64,000 nt of DNA, taken from assembly GCA_010672785.1 (NCBI GenBank), contig JAAHFX010000004.1, positions 124,001 to 188,000 on the forward strand. The letters are read 5' to 3'. The DNA is from Sphaerospermopsis sp. SIO1G1. Lineage in GTDB: Bacteria > Cyanobacteriota > Cyanobacteriia > Cyanobacteriales > Nostocaceae. The position numbers were made by a program, and so were the translations under genes. The notes under the pieces were generated by a model. The model did not search any database. It was not told the DNA's origin and saw nothing but the letters and a program-made list of their open reading frames with translations. Shown in pieces: positions 47,740 through 57,477 of the stretch; positions within the stretch are counted from its first letter, which is position 1, and each line of letters opens with the position of its first letter.

Positions 47740-49089
47740 TTACAGGGTATATGTGAAATCTTCTACTAACATTCCCGGAACTAAACTAGCACCTAATTGG
47801 CGGATTTCATAAGTTCCCACTTCAGGAATTATTTCCTGAAAGTTAGTAAAATCAACTAAATTTTCTGCTCCCCAGAAATTATACAAACTTTCATCAAAAC
47901 GCAAATCTTCAATTGGTGCTACTATTTCCCCATTTTCTACCCAAAAACAAGCATAACGAGTCATTCCTGTAATTCTACCAGTTTGGCGATCGCTCCAATT
48001 CAAATAATGTAAATTAGAAACATATAATCCATTATCTAAACTCGTTAAAATATCTGAAAATGCTAAATTACCACTCTGTATTTCTGGCGATCGCAATGTT
48101 TCTGCACGATTAGCACCATTAGCTATTTTATCATATTCTTTAGCTGTACGGGAATTGACTAAACTATTTACCAAAATACCATTTTCTATTAAGGTTAATT
48201 GTTCTGGTGCAATTTCTCCTAAATTATTAAACCTTGGAATTAAGCCAGATTTAAAGTTTTCTTTTAAATTAAATTTAGATGAAAGTTGTTTTTCTTGAAC
48301 AGATAAAGCAACTAAAGGACTATTTCCTTGTTGTATGGATGCTTCACCAATAGCACCCCTAGATAGCATACTTAATAAGTTATTTACAGCAGCAGGAGCA
48401 AAGTAGGTTTTATATTTTCCCTTTGTTAATTTTTTAGTTTGACGAGATAATAAATCTAATTTTTCTTTGCTATCTTGAATTTGATGCAAATAGGCACTTT
48501 CATCCCATTTACTTCCTGTAAAACCACCTTTCACTGCTTTCCCTGATTCCAAAATTAAAGAGTAATCTAAATTGAAAGATTCAGTAGCAAACCAGTTTTT
48601 TTGTCCATGAGAATCTCCGTATCCCCTAATCATAATTCCACCAGCATAAATACCAGTAAAATCCAAATTTTCTACAGGTTCTAAAATGCTATTAATAAAA
48701 TTATTTGGTGGTAATAATTTTCCTAAATTTATTTCTCTAGTGGTATTAGATCCATTCGGTAAGACTATATAAGGATCAACAGGTAGCAATTTTATTTCAT
48801 CTCTTAATTCCTGTAAACATTGATATGTTATTGGCCAATCTAAATCCCAATTTCCGGTAAAAGGAAATTTACAAAAACTACTGCGTTGATTGAATATTAA
48901 AGTTAGTGTAATTGAACCATCAGCTACTATTCCTGTTTGTCTAACTTTACTACAATTAAAGCGTGTAAATTGACTACTTTCACTATTGAGTCTGATAGTA
49001 AAATGTTCATTCTCTAATTTTTTAGCTAGTAGTGCTTCCAACAATTTATCAAAATTTGTTTCTAATATTGATAGGTCTTCATGTTTCAT
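47740..49089 (-). CDS. TldD/PmbA family protein (PmbA/TldE type)
   Basis: A 449-residue protein of the TldD/PmbA (TldE) family, in which two related subunits form a peptidase that trims peptides. It lacks the HExxxH zinc motif seen in its neighbour at 49939, so it is the non-metal partner. Family stretches include NLLSMLSRGAIGEASIQQGN and IRGYGDSHGQKNW. The start (MKHEDLSILETNFDKLLEAL) fits relatives. A Uma2 gene lies between it and tldD, 10 bases away, and all three read the same way. Confidence 0.88.
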   Translation of the reverse strand: MKHEDLSILETNFDKLLEALLAKKLENEHFTIRLNSESSQFTRFNCSKVRQTGIVADGSITLTLIFNQRSSFCKFPFTGNWDLDWPITYQCLQELRDEIKLLPVDPYIVLPNGSNTTREINLGKLLPPNNFINSILEPVENLDFTGIYAGGIMIRGYGDSHGQKNWFATESFNLDYSLILESGKAVKGGFTGSKWDESAYLHQIQDSKEKLDLLSRQTKKLTKGKYKTYFAPAAVNNLLSMLSRGAIGEASIQQGNSPLVALSVQEKQLSSKFNLKENFKSGLIPRFNNLGEIAPEQLTLIENGILVNSLVNSRTAKEYDKIANGANRAETLRSPEIQSGNLAFSDILTSLDNGLYVSNLHYLNWSDRQTGRITGMTRYACFWVENGEIVAPIEDLRFDESLYNFWGAENLVDFTNFQEIIPEVGTYEIRQLGASLVPGMLVEDFTYTL

Positions 49090-49099
49090 GATTTATTGA

Positions 49100-49843
49100 T
49101 TAAATGGTATCTGGATCAATATTTAATTCTCGCAATTTAGCTGCTAAACGTTCAGCTTTCTGCGCTTCCATTTCTGCTCGTTGGGATTCAATTTTTGCTC
49201 GTTGAGCTTCAATTTTTGCTCGTTGGGATTCAAGTTCTGCACTTTCTTCAGGAGTAGGAATTAATTCATCTTCAGTAGTAAAATACCTTAATAATCCTTC
49301 CTGAATACCTAAATATAAACCTAACTGTTCACTCCATAAATGACCTTTTTCATTTGGTTCTATTGGTTGATATTTTCCATTGGTTAAATAAAAACCTGCA
49401 AATTCTAAACTATAAGGATCAAACCAAAAATAATCAGGTGTACGGAAGGTATTTTGGTAAAGTTCTTTTTTATATTCTTTATCTGTGTTCGCGGTACTTG
49501 GTGACACAATTTCTATAATTACATTGGGATATTTACCGTTTTCTTCCCACACTACCCAACTTTTTCTAGTTTTACGCTCTGTTCCTAAAACTACAAAGAA
49601 ATCTGGGCCTCGGAAATCTTCTGATTTTTTCTGGTGGGGGCTATAATAAATAGTTAAATTTCCCGCTGCATAGAAATCTGTTCTATCTTTCCATAACCAT
49701 TCTAGACATTTAAATAGTAAAATTATTTGTCTGAGATGCAGTTCTGTTTCCACTGGGGGTTCATCACTATATAAATCACCTGGAGGGAATATCACATCTG
49801 TGGAGATGTCTTCTATTTGTTGTTGTGCTTGTGCAATGATCAT
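49100..49843 (-). CDS. Uma2 family endonuclease-like protein
   Basis: A 247-residue Uma2/DUF820 protein (PD-(D/E)xK fold). The core motifs are DFYAAGNLTIYY, RGPDFFVVLG (acid), VIIEIVSPST (E, V, S of the active site) and YFWFDPYSLEF. The C-terminus (about 205-235) is a charged coiled coil with near-repeats (AKIEAQRAKIESQRAEMEAQ). The family is greatly expanded in cyanobacteria; activity and biological role are largely unproven. It sits within what otherwise looks like a tldD-pmbA pair. Confidence 0.9.
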   Translation of the reverse strand: MIIAQAQQQIEDISTDVIFPPGDLYSDEPPVETELHLRQIILLFKCLEWLWKDRTDFYAAGNLTIYYSPHQKKSEDFRGPDFFVVLGTERKTRKSWVVWEENGKYPNVIIEIVSPSTANTDKEYKKELYQNTFRTPDYFWFDPYSLEFAGFYLTNGKYQPIEPNEKGHLWSEQLGLYLGIQEGLLRYFTTEDELIPTPEESAELESQRAKIEAQRAKIESQRAEMEAQKAERLAAKLRELNIDPDTI

Positions 49844-49938
49844 ATTGATATGGCATCAAGTATTTATTATTTTGATTCTAGCATTTAGTTCCAAGATTTC
49901 AAATTTAACTTTTCTTGATTGATCAAAAGGGATGACTT

Positions 49939-51375
49939 TTAACCACCACCAAAAACTTCCACATTTGCAAATACACAAACTGGTGAACCATGTCCTACAC
50001 AAATTGCTTGATTTGGTTCTCCTTTACCACAAAATGGAGTACCATACATTTGCCAGTTTGCTTCATTTCCTATCTTAATTAAACTATGCCAAAATTGTGG
50101 AGTTATGGCTCTATAATTTGGATTTTTCAAGGTCTTTGTCAGTTTACCATTTTCAATTAATTTTGCATATTCACAACCAAATTGAAATTTATGACGGCGA
50201 TCATCAATTGACCAAGAACGGTTAGATTCCATATAAACTCCATGTTCTATATCAGCAATTAAATCATCAAAATTAGTATTTCCTGGTTCTAAATTTAAGT
50301 TAGCCATTCTATCAATTGGTGGCCTATTCCAAGAAGAAGCACGCGCACAAGCAACTCCTGGTAAACCGGAGCGAGATTGACTGTCTAAACTACCTAAACC
50401 TCTGAGTAAAATTCCATCTTTGATGAGATATTCTTTAGTTGCTTTTGCACCAGTATCGTCAAAACTATAACTAGCCAATTCACCTTCAATAGTAGGATCA
50501 AAAGTGATATTCATTAAAGGTGAACCATATTCTAATTTACCAAAATCTTCTGGTTGAACAAAACTACCTCCAGCATAGTTGCGTTCATCTCCTAAAATGC
50601 GGTCAATTTCTAATGGATGTCCTACACTTTCGTGAATTTGTAACATCATTTGATCTGGTGCTAAAACCAAATTTGTACAAGTATCTGGACATTCTGATGC
50701 TGTTAATAATTCTAATCCTTCTTCGGCAACTTGTTGTACTTGATGCCAGAGGTTATCTGATTTTAATAATTCCCATCCACCTTGATAAAATTGGGCGTAC
50801 ATTCCGTTATTTGTGCGCTGTTGTACAATTTCACCATCTTGGGCAATGACACTGAAACGTTTTCCTAATAAAATGATTTTTTGATAAACTTCTGAACCGT
50901 TACTGCTGACAAACCAGGTTTCTTGTTCTGTGGTGTTAATATCAGCGGTGGTTTGGACTATCTTATCGCTAATTTTGAGATGGTGACAAATTCTAATTAA
51001 TATATCATTAATTTCTCCTGGACTAATGGTATTCAAAGTTTCCAAAAAGGGTGAATTATATTCACCAACTACTTTAGATCGCTGATTTTTACTAAAGGGA
51101 TAAATACAATATTTACTTGCTATTATTGCTTGTTGATAAGCAAGTTGAGCAGCATTTTGTAGTGATGATAATGTGAAGGAGTTGGTTGCAGCATATCCTA
51201 AACTACCATCAAACATTACCTCTACCATCGCACCCATTGTCAATGATTTACCATTACTTTTGGGTAAAGCATCACGGACTAAATGGTTTCTTGATGTTTC
51301 TTTAACTACGCGAATACCAATCCATTCGGCAGGAATATTAAAATTAGAAATTGCAGTTGTTAGTTCTTTCCACAT
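49939..51375 (-). CDS. TldD family metalloprotease
   Basis: A 478-residue TldD subunit. The zinc motif HESVGH is at 248-253 (LQIHESVGHPLEIDRILGDE). The characteristic C-terminal stretch (CEYAKLIENGKLTKTLKNPN, then YRAITPQFW) is present. TldD/TldE cleaves unstructured or modified peptides such as microcin B17 and the CcdA antitoxin in E. coli. The N-terminus MWKELTTAISNFN is preferred to the ATG four codons upstream. Its PmbA partner is two genes downstream. Confidence 0.92.
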   Translation of the reverse strand: MWKELTTAISNFNIPAEWIGIRVVKETSRNHLVRDALPKSNGKSLTMGAMVEVMFDGSLGYAATNSFTLSSLQNAAQLAYQQAIIASKYCIYPFSKNQRSKVVGEYNSPFLETLNTISPGEINDILIRICHHLKISDKIVQTTADINTTEQETWFVSSNGSEVYQKIILLGKRFSVIAQDGEIVQQRTNNGMYAQFYQGGWELLKSDNLWHQVQQVAEEGLELLTASECPDTCTNLVLAPDQMMLQIHESVGHPLEIDRILGDERNYAGGSFVQPEDFGKLEYGSPLMNITFDPTIEGELASYSFDDTGAKATKEYLIKDGILLRGLGSLDSQSRSGLPGVACARASSWNRPPIDRMANLNLEPGNTNFDDLIADIEHGVYMESNRSWSIDDRRHKFQFGCEYAKLIENGKLTKTLKNPNYRAITPQFWHSLIKIGNEANWQMYGTPFCGKGEPNQAICVGHGSPVCVFANVEVFGGG

Positions 51376-51530
51376 ATTGATAATCAAGAGACATTAATGA
51401 AGAGATCCAAATATAGAATATAGGGAGAAAACCAGGTATTTTATGGTTGATAAATCATTGTTTGAGTATTTTTATGGATCTATCTGTAGTTAGTTATTCT
51501 AATGAATGAAAATATTTTAACTGACAATTT

Positions 51531-52610
51531 TCAATTGTTGGTTTCTGCGATAGATGATTTATGTTGAGCTAACATTTTCGGACGTAAATACAGGTTTTCT
51601 ATTAATACTGCTACACCTGCTACCCAAGGGGGAACGATGACAGCGCCAATGATACCTAAAACTTGTGTTCCTCCTAACACTGCTAAAAGTTGATACAACG
51701 GATGCACTCGCACGGATGAACCGACTAATAAGGGATCTAATACATAAGTTTCAATGTTTTGAATGATTACGAATAATAGTAACACCCATAAAACAGTAAA
51801 TCCACCTTGGGAAATGGCAACAATTAATGCTGGTATTGCGCCTAATACGGGGCCAATGAAGGGGATCAGGTTAGTAAACCCCGCAATTACACCTAATGCT
51901 AAAGCAAATTCTGATAGTCCTAAAATACTTAAACTCAGGGTAATAACTACGCCTAAAATGGCAGATACTAAAACTCTACCTTGGACGTAACCGCCCATTC
52001 TACGAGAGATTGGCAATACTTGAGCCGCTAAACGTTTATCCCACGGTTGAGGGAATAATTGTGTTAAACCTTGGACTAAATTTTTACTTCCAGCTACCAT
52101 ATAACCGGAAATTACTAAGGCTAAAATCAGGTTGATGACACCTCCGAGAATGCCACGAGTGAGGCCAAATGATCTTAAAAGTAGCTGTTGACTAGAACGT
52201 AATGCCCATTTAATAATTGATTGAATATCTAAAAACTGCTCTATTGTTTCTACTTGGGTGATTCCCATGCGTAAAGCTAGGTTTTCTGAGACTATACGCA
52301 AGTCTTCTAAGTAAATTGGTAATTTTCTACTCAGTCTTTGAATTTGCTCGGAGACTGAGGGGCCGATAATTAAACCTGCTCCAATAAGTCCAGCAATTAA
52401 ACCGATATATACAACTATCACACCTAACCAGCGGGGAATACGTAATTTTTCTGCCCAAGTGACTGTGGGTGCGATCGCGGCTGCTAAAACTACAGCTATC
52501 ATTAATGTTACTAACAGATTACGTAATTGCCACATCAGAACTATTACAGAAACAATGGCAACAATCAATAGCAATTCTACAATGGTAATAGATTTACGCT
52601 TTTCTATCAT
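51531..52610 (-). CDS. AI-2E family transporter (permease)
   Basis: A 359-residue integral membrane protein of the same family as 15369-16445 but of a different subgroup. Typical features are an early pair of helices (about 10-50), SVSEQIQRLSRKLPIYLEDL, and near the end NLIPFIGPVLGAIPALIVAI and GGTQVLGIIGAVIVPPWVAG. Eight helices fit the profile. The substrate is unknown. It reads away from the broken cysS. Confidence 0.92.
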   Translation of the reverse strand: MIEKRKSITIVELLLIVAIVSVIVLMWQLRNLLVTLMIAVVLAAAIAPTVTWAEKLRIPRWLGVIVVYIGLIAGLIGAGLIIGPSVSEQIQRLSRKLPIYLEDLRIVSENLALRMGITQVETIEQFLDIQSIIKWALRSSQQLLLRSFGLTRGILGGVINLILALVISGYMVAGSKNLVQGLTQLFPQPWDKRLAAQVLPISRRMGGYVQGRVLVSAILGVVITLSLSILGLSEFALALGVIAGFTNLIPFIGPVLGAIPALIVAISQGGFTVLWVLLLFVIIQNIETYVLDPLLVGSSVRVHPLYQLLAVLGGTQVLGIIGAVIVPPWVAGVAVLIENLYLRPKMLAQHKSSIAETNN

Positions 52611-52613
52611 GTT

Positions 52614-52665
52614 TGGTGATTGGTGACTGGTGATTGGTGACTGGTGATTGGTGACTGGTGATTGG
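52614..52665. repeat. Tandem heptamer repeats (STRR)
   Basis: Seven units of GGTGATT/GGTGACT, immediately 5' of the permease gene's start codon on its coding strand. Confidence 0.88.
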
Positions 52666-52706
52666 TTAGTAGTTAATACACCAATTTTCCTATAAAGGTG
52701 CGTGAA

Positions 52707-52771
52707 AGATCCCCGACTTATTTTATTAACCTCTTGGTAAATTATAAATCTAATGTAGAAGTCGGGGATCT
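52707..52771. repeat. Repeat family F hairpin copy
   Basis: AGATCCCCGACTT (52707-52719) and AAGTCGGGGATCT (52759-52771) form a perfect 13-bp stem. Related shapes are at 59275-59338 and 60243-60275. It lies between the permease gene and the cysS remnant. Confidence 0.85.
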
Positions 52772-52777
52772 AGGATA

Positions 52778-53435
52778 TTATTCTTTGCTATCAATTAATT
52801 CAATACCTTGGGCTTTTAATTCATCTCTAATTCTATCAGATTCGGCAAAATTTTTAACTTTTCTTGCTCCTTATCTTTTCTGAATTAATTCCTCAATTTC
52901 TGCATCTGTTAAACCATTATTTGTGGTTATTTCTGATTCTGGTTGAGCAGTTAAACCTAAAACCTCTGCTAATGTAACTAAGGTTTGCCATTGTTTAAAT
53001 AATTCATCTGAGTGAGTTGCTGTTTTTCCTTGATAAACAATAATATTTCCTTCTTTTCTCAGTTTTTTAGCAATTTCAAAAATTACAACTAAACCACCAG
53101 GAAAATCAAAATCATTGTTGATTACTGTAGTGAATTTCTCAACTTCTGATTGATCAATCTTAGCTGTATCTAATTCAATATTTTCCCAACCAAATTTTTG
53201 ATCATGATGATGTGCAAATAACAAAATCCATAAAATTTTGGATATAGCGGACATCATAACCAATAAATTCTAGATACTGTCGCACTACATCCCAAACAAT
53301 ACAAGCTCTAGCATGACCCAAATGGCAATAATCGTAAACCGTCACACCACAATAATACATTTTCACCTTACCAGGTTCGACGGTTGTAAATTCTTTTTGA
53401 CGACGTGTGAGAGTATTATAAGTAGATAGGGTCAT
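52778..53435 (-). pseudogene. cysS: Internally deleted cysteinyl-tRNA synthetase
   Basis: The N-terminal part (53435 to about 53232) encodes [20 protein letters not shown], then [20 protein letters not shown] and VRYIQNF, which is normal CysRS including the HIGH-type CHLGHA motif. It then jumps to another frame that encodes the C-terminal part, [17 protein letters not shown] through FPGGLVVIFEIAKKL and DAEIEELIQKR. About 275 central codons are missing, including the zinc site and KMSKS. An in-frame TAA (52871) follows QKR, and the tail ARKVKNFAESDRIRDELKAQ continues in frame to a stop at 52778. It cannot make an active enzyme, so a working cysS must be elsewhere if this genome is viable. Confidence 0.93.
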
Positions 53436-53577
53436 AATAGAGAAGTAGAACAATCTAACAATCAGCAATCATAACCCAATAGTATCTGAAAATCTATCAT
53501 TACTTGTATTGCTCAAGTTGGGATTTTGGGTGTAAATTATAGATAATCGTATTCATTATAAATAGGTAGGTAAATTC

Positions 53578-54195
53578 ATGATGCAAACATTACCCACCCC
53601 GAAAACGGTAACTTATGCAGAGTTTGTGGAATGCAAGCCAGAAAATAAAAGATGTGAATTACACAATGGAGTAGTTTTTGAAATGAATCAACCGTTAGGC
53701 GATCATGAAGATATTACAAGTTTTGCTGCTGAAAGAATTACCGCTGAATATCTGCGCTTAAATTTACCCTACCGTATTCCTAAAACTGTTTTAGTTAAAA
53801 CTCCAGAAAACGAATCTGCTTATTCACCTGATGTTTTAGTTTTAAATCGTAGTAATTTAAGCAACGAACCTTTATGGAAAAAATATTCCACAGTCACTCA
53901 ACCAGAGTCAATTCCTTTAGTTATTGAAGTTGTGAGTACAAATTGGCGTGTTGATTATTTAACCAAAGTGAAAGACTATGAAGAAATTGGTATTTCTGAA
54001 TATTGGATAGTTGATTATTTAGGTTTAGGTGGAACACCCTATATTGGTAATCCCAAAAAACCAACTATTTCTATTTATAATTTAGTAAATGGAGAATATG
54101 AAGTTAAGCAATTTAGAGGCGATGAAATTATAACTTCAGCTACATTTCCAGAATTAGAATTAACTGCTAATCAGATGTTTAATGCTGGGATATAG
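53578..54195 (+). CDS. Uma2 family endonuclease-like protein
   Basis: A 205-residue Uma2/DUF820 protein. Core: YAEFVECKPENKRCELHNGV near the N-terminus, YSPDVLVLNR (acid), LVIEVVSTNW, YEEIGISEYWIVDYLG, and a late ELELTANQMF. The catalytic-type residues are complete. It stands alone, divergent from the cysS remnant, 142 bases apart. One of three Uma2 genes in the window. Confidence 0.92.
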   Translation: MMQTLPTPKTVTYAEFVECKPENKRCELHNGVVFEMNQPLGDHEDITSFAAERITAEYLRLNLPYRIPKTVLVKTPENESAYSPDVLVLNRSNLSNEPLWKKYSTVTQPESIPLVIEVVSTNWRVDYLTKVKDYEEIGISEYWIVDYLGLGGTPYIGNPKKPTISIYNLVNGEYEVKQFRGDEIITSATFPELELTANQMFNAGI

Positions 54196-54697
54196 TAACT
54201 CCTATTTACATGATTTATCACCTTGGGATAGGAGTTCTGTGAATTGGTTTTTTTTGGATTTAAACTTCATTTTTATTTACTAAGTGGCCAAACTTATGAA
54301 TACATTCAGGACTTACCTAAAATATACTTAAAATACTGTCATTACGACGTAAGCAAGTAATCTCAAACCTCAAAGTTTCATTAAAATACGTAAATTCTAA
54401 TGTTATTGGTGTTACTCCAGGACTTATGCACAGAATTTACCAATGATAGTACAAGGTGATATCAGTTATGGAATAGGAGGAAAGTGTAAGGTTTTAAATT
54501 TGTAAGATATTTAACTTGCATATTTTTGATGAAATAGAAAAACAATCAACTCACATTTTACACAATAAGCTACTTTGCATTTATTACGCTTTACTACAAT
54601 TAGTGTCTAAGGTTAGACTTAAATACAAAAAACGTATAATTATGTACAAAAACGTTAAATATAATTATTACACCATAACTCAACAGTCAACTAAATA
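54196..54697. other. 502-bp spacer upstream of the CobW gene
   Basis: Contains a family B copy (54308-54399). The 54400-54697 part is AT-rich with a short 60-codon frame (54516-54698) that I regard as chance. A zinc-responsive operator might be expected before a CobW GTPase gene, but I cannot identify a confident Zur-type palindrome. Confidence 0.5.
54308..54399 (+). repeat. Repeat family B copy, diverged
   Basis: AGGACTTACCTAAAATATAC at the left and TACGTAAATTCT at the right, with GTCATTACGACGTAAGCAAG in the core. Confidence 0.85.
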
Positions 54698-55864
54698 ATG
54701 TCAACTAAACAAAATCAAGTTAATATTCAGAATAGACCGAATTTTTACTTGCAAACTATGACATCAGCAACAAGTACAAAACCTCAAACAATGGAAATGA
54801 CCAAACGGGGATTACCAGTAACAATTATTACAGGATTCCTAGGAAGTGGCAAAACAACTTTACTAAATCATATTTTAACTAACCAACAAGGTGTAAAAAC
54901 TGCGGTTTTAGTCAACGAATTTGGCGAAATCGGTATTGATAACGAATTAATTGTATCTACTGAAGATAACATGGTGGAACTTAGCAACGGTTGTATTTGT
55001 TGCACCATTAATAATGATTTAGTTGATGCAGTGTATCAAGTTTTAGAAAGGCCAGAAAAGCTAGATTATCTAGTTGTCGAAACCACAGGTTTAGCAGATC
55101 CTTTACCAGTTGCTATGACATTTTTGGGTTCTGAATTAAGAGATATGACTAGGTTAGATTCCATTGTAACTGTGGTAGATGCAGCAAATTATAGTTTAGA
55201 TTTATTCAAATCTCAAGCTGCACTTAGTCAAATTACCTATGGTGATGTAATTCTCCTCAATAAAACAGACTTAGTTGATGAACCTGCTTTACAAGAATTA
55301 GAGAAAAAGATTGATGACATTAAAGAAGGTTCAAGAATTATCAGAACTAAAAATTCTCAAGTTCCCCTTCCTTTAATTTTGAGTGTGGGTTTGTTTGAAT
55401 CTGATAAATATTTTGATTCCGAAACAGACAACCATGAACATCATGATCATGATCATGATCACCACCATCACCACCATCATGATCATGACCATGATCATTC
55501 TACCTGTGGACACGATCATCATGACCATGATCATCACCACCACCATTCAGATCACCTAGAAAATGATGGTTTTGTTTCCATTTCTTTCCAAAGTGATAAA
55601 CCTTTCTCAATTCGTAAATTCCAATATTTCTTAGATAATCAATTATCCGCTAGTATCTTCCGTGCTAAGGGTATTATGTGGTTTGAAGAAAGTCCTAAAC
55701 GTCATATTTTTCACCTTTGTGGTAAACGTTTCAGCATTGATGACGATGAATGGAAAGGTGAAAAGAAAAATCAATTAGTTTTAATTGGTCAAAATTTGGA
55801 TGAGAAGATTTTACTTCAGCAATTAGAAAATTGTCTATCTCTACCGTCAGTGACTAAAAGTTAA
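54698..55864 (+). CDS. CobW/COG0523-family GTPase with His-rich metal loop
   Basis: A 388-residue G3E GTPase. The P-loop GFLGSGKTT is at 46-54, the CXCC metal-binding motif (CICC, 99-102) follows, and NKTD provides guanine specificity. Residues 246-286 are a His/Asp run with more than 20 His, a metal (probably zinc) store or chaperone loop. The CobW C-terminal domain ends the protein (about 295-375). Family members insert zinc into client enzymes during zinc shortage, or cobalt in B12 synthesis; the His loop and lack of cob neighbours favour zinc, by inference. Start choice is uncertain (an alternative ATG lies at 54758). Confidence 0.93.
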   Translation: MSTKQNQVNIQNRPNFYLQTMTSATSTKPQTMEMTKRGLPVTIITGFLGSGKTTLLNHILTNQQGVKTAVLVNEFGEIGIDNELIVSTEDNMVELSNGCICCTINNDLVDAVYQVLERPEKLDYLVVETTGLADPLPVAMTFLGSELRDMTRLDSIVTVVDAANYSLDLFKSQAALSQITYGDVILLNKTDLVDEPALQELEKKIDDIKEGSRIIRTKNSQVPLPLILSVGLFESDKYFDSETDNHEHHDHDHDHHHHHHHDHDHDHSTCGHDHHDHDHHHHHSDHLENDGFVSISFQSDKPFSIRKFQYFLDNQLSASIFRAKGIMWFEESPKRHIFHLCGKRFSIDDDEWKGEKKNQLVLIGQNLDEKILLQQLENCLSLPSVTKS

Positions 55865-55879
55865 GGTTTTGAAAAATAA

Positions 55880-55923
55880 ATTAGGTAACTGGTGATTGGT
55901 GATTGGGGATTGGTGACTGGTGT
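55880..55923. repeat. Tandem heptamer repeats (STRR)
   Basis: About five units of GGTGATT/GGTAACT/GGTGACT between the CobW gene and dtd. Confidence 0.85.
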
Positions 55924-55979
55924 ATTAGTCTTCCATCTCCCCATTTATTCCTAACTTCTTGATATTGTCAATTAATAAT

Positions 55980-56438
55980 ATGCGTGTAATTATTCAAAGG
56001 GTAAAATCTTCTCAAGTCACTGTAGATGGTGAAATTATTGGAAAAATCAGTCAGGGATTAAATTTGCTGGTTGGGATTGCTGAAAATGATACTGAAGCTG
56101 AATTAGATTGGATAGTGAGGAAATGTTTAGAATTAAGATTATTTCCTGATTTGGAAACTGGTAAACCTTGGCAAAAATCTGTTCAAGAAATTGATGGAGA
56201 ATTATTAGTCGTTAGTCAGTTTACCTTGTATGGAGATTGTAAAAAAGGTCGTCGTCCTTCTTTTGATAAGTCTGCTGCACCCAATTTAGCAGCAGATTTA
56301 TATAACAGTTTTGTTGATAAGTTAAAAGCAAGTAATTTAACTGTGGAAACAGGTAAGTTTGGGGCGATGATGTTAGTGGATATTGAAAATGATGGGCCTG
56401 TAACCTTGATTTTGGAAAAAGAAACAGGGAAGATTTGA
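55980..56438 (+). CDS. dtd: D-aminoacyl-tRNA deacylase
   Basis: A 152-residue enzyme that removes D-amino acids (and glycine from tRNA-Ala) wrongly attached to tRNA. Canonical start [20 protein letters not shown] at 55980; the in-frame TTG at 55959 would add seven residues not in the family. Active-site stretches are [20 protein letters not shown] and the late GPVTLILE (Gly-cisPro-type motif, here in NDGPVTL). Complete. It is the sole gene of its unit. Confidence 0.96.
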   Translation: MRVIIQRVKSSQVTVDGEIIGKISQGLNLLVGIAENDTEAELDWIVRKCLELRLFPDLETGKPWQKSVQEIDGELLVVSQFTLYGDCKKGRRPSFDKSAAPNLAADLYNSFVDKLKASNLTVETGKFGAMMLVDIENDGPVTLILEKETGKI

Positions 56439-56520
56439 TATTCTCTTCCCCACAAAAACTTAGCTCTTTCTATTGTTAAATAAATCTGCACAGTTTATCT
56501 GTGATTTTTACCCTAAATAA

Positions 56521-57279
56521 TTAGCGTAGGCGATATCTTCCATCATTTCCTCTCACCCAATTATTTGCATTCAGTGGGTATGGTTCATTTCGTTTAGTAA
56601 TAATTGCACTGTAATTGTTTGTTGCTGTCTGTGCATTTCCCGCCGTGGGATTATTATTAAACGTAGTAATTGAGGTATTAGTATTTGTTAACTTATTCCA
56701 ATTTGTTGTGTTATTGACAACGATACTGGCATTAGTTTCAAAGCCTTCTCCTGGATCATCACTACGGTTAGATGGTCCAATAAAAAGATTACCAGGAATC
56801 CAAGAGTAGACTTGTCGGAATGAATCTAAGCCAGGAGGTGTAAATGTAGAATTACGATCATGGACAATTTTTTTAGCGAGAATATCGTCTAACAACTGGA
56901 TGATTTGAGTTCTGTCTGCTGAATTTAGATTTATACCATTGGGAGGATTTGATGAGGAAAGAAGAGAATTTATGCTGTCTCTCAAAGGCTTAATGGAGTT
57001 AGACAAAAAGCCTCTGTCAGCCATTCCATCCCATAAGGTTGTCAATTGATTGAATGGGACAATATGGTGACGGGTAACCTCAACTGGAAACTTATTTGGA
57101 TCTGTACCAGTTTGAGTTAAATCTTCATTATAACGGGGGAGAGCATTGTAAGGTGCGCCAGGTCTTGGGCCTATTAAAAGATTAGCTTTTGTCTGAGCAT
57201 TTGCATAACTCTGAAAACCAAATAAGGCAATACTGACAGTCAGTAAAATAGCAATACAAGCCTTAGTTAAAGATTTCAT
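56521..57279 (-). CDS. Secreted protein with HHIVP motif (possible HNH-type nuclease)
   Basis: A 252-residue protein with a clear signal peptide (about 1-28, ending SYANAQ). Residues 69-76 read TRHHIVPF, and about 93 residues later comes PGNLFIGPSNRSDDPGEGFE with N164. The RHHIVP pattern recalls the first half of HNH/AHH-type nuclease toxins, with N164 as a candidate downstream residue, but this is inference: the spacing is long and the final His is not obvious. The C-terminal half is Asn/Thr-rich. No immunity gene is visible beside it. It could instead be a structural exported protein. Confidence 0.7.
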   Translation of the reverse strand: MKSLTKACIAILLTVSIALFGFQSYANAQTKANLLIGPRPGAPYNALPRYNEDLTQTGTDPNKFPVEVTRHHIVPFNQLTTLWDGMADRGFLSNSIKPLRDSINSLLSSSNPPNGINLNSADRTQIIQLLDDILAKKIVHDRNSTFTPPGLDSFRQVYSWIPGNLFIGPSNRSDDPGEGFETNASIVVNNTTNWNKLTNTNTSITTFNNNPTAGNAQTATNNYSAIITKRNEPYPLNANNWVRGNDGRYRLR

Positions 57280-57477
57280 AGATATTTAAAATCCTTGTTA
57301 TTCAAGCTGTTTACATCCTAAACTAAAAGTTTATACTTAAGTATAAGATGCGTTTAGGTATAACCTATCTTCTTAACGCTTGTCAACTAAGTTAACTGTT
57401 TAGATTTGTATACTAAAAAAATAATATAATTAAGTTAAACTTACGTAAAATTAGATCTTTACACTTTAAAGGCTTTT

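Noticed and set aside
54400..54697. Zur-type operator before the CobW gene
   Set aside because: Several AT-rich partial palindromes exist, but none is convincing against the local base composition.
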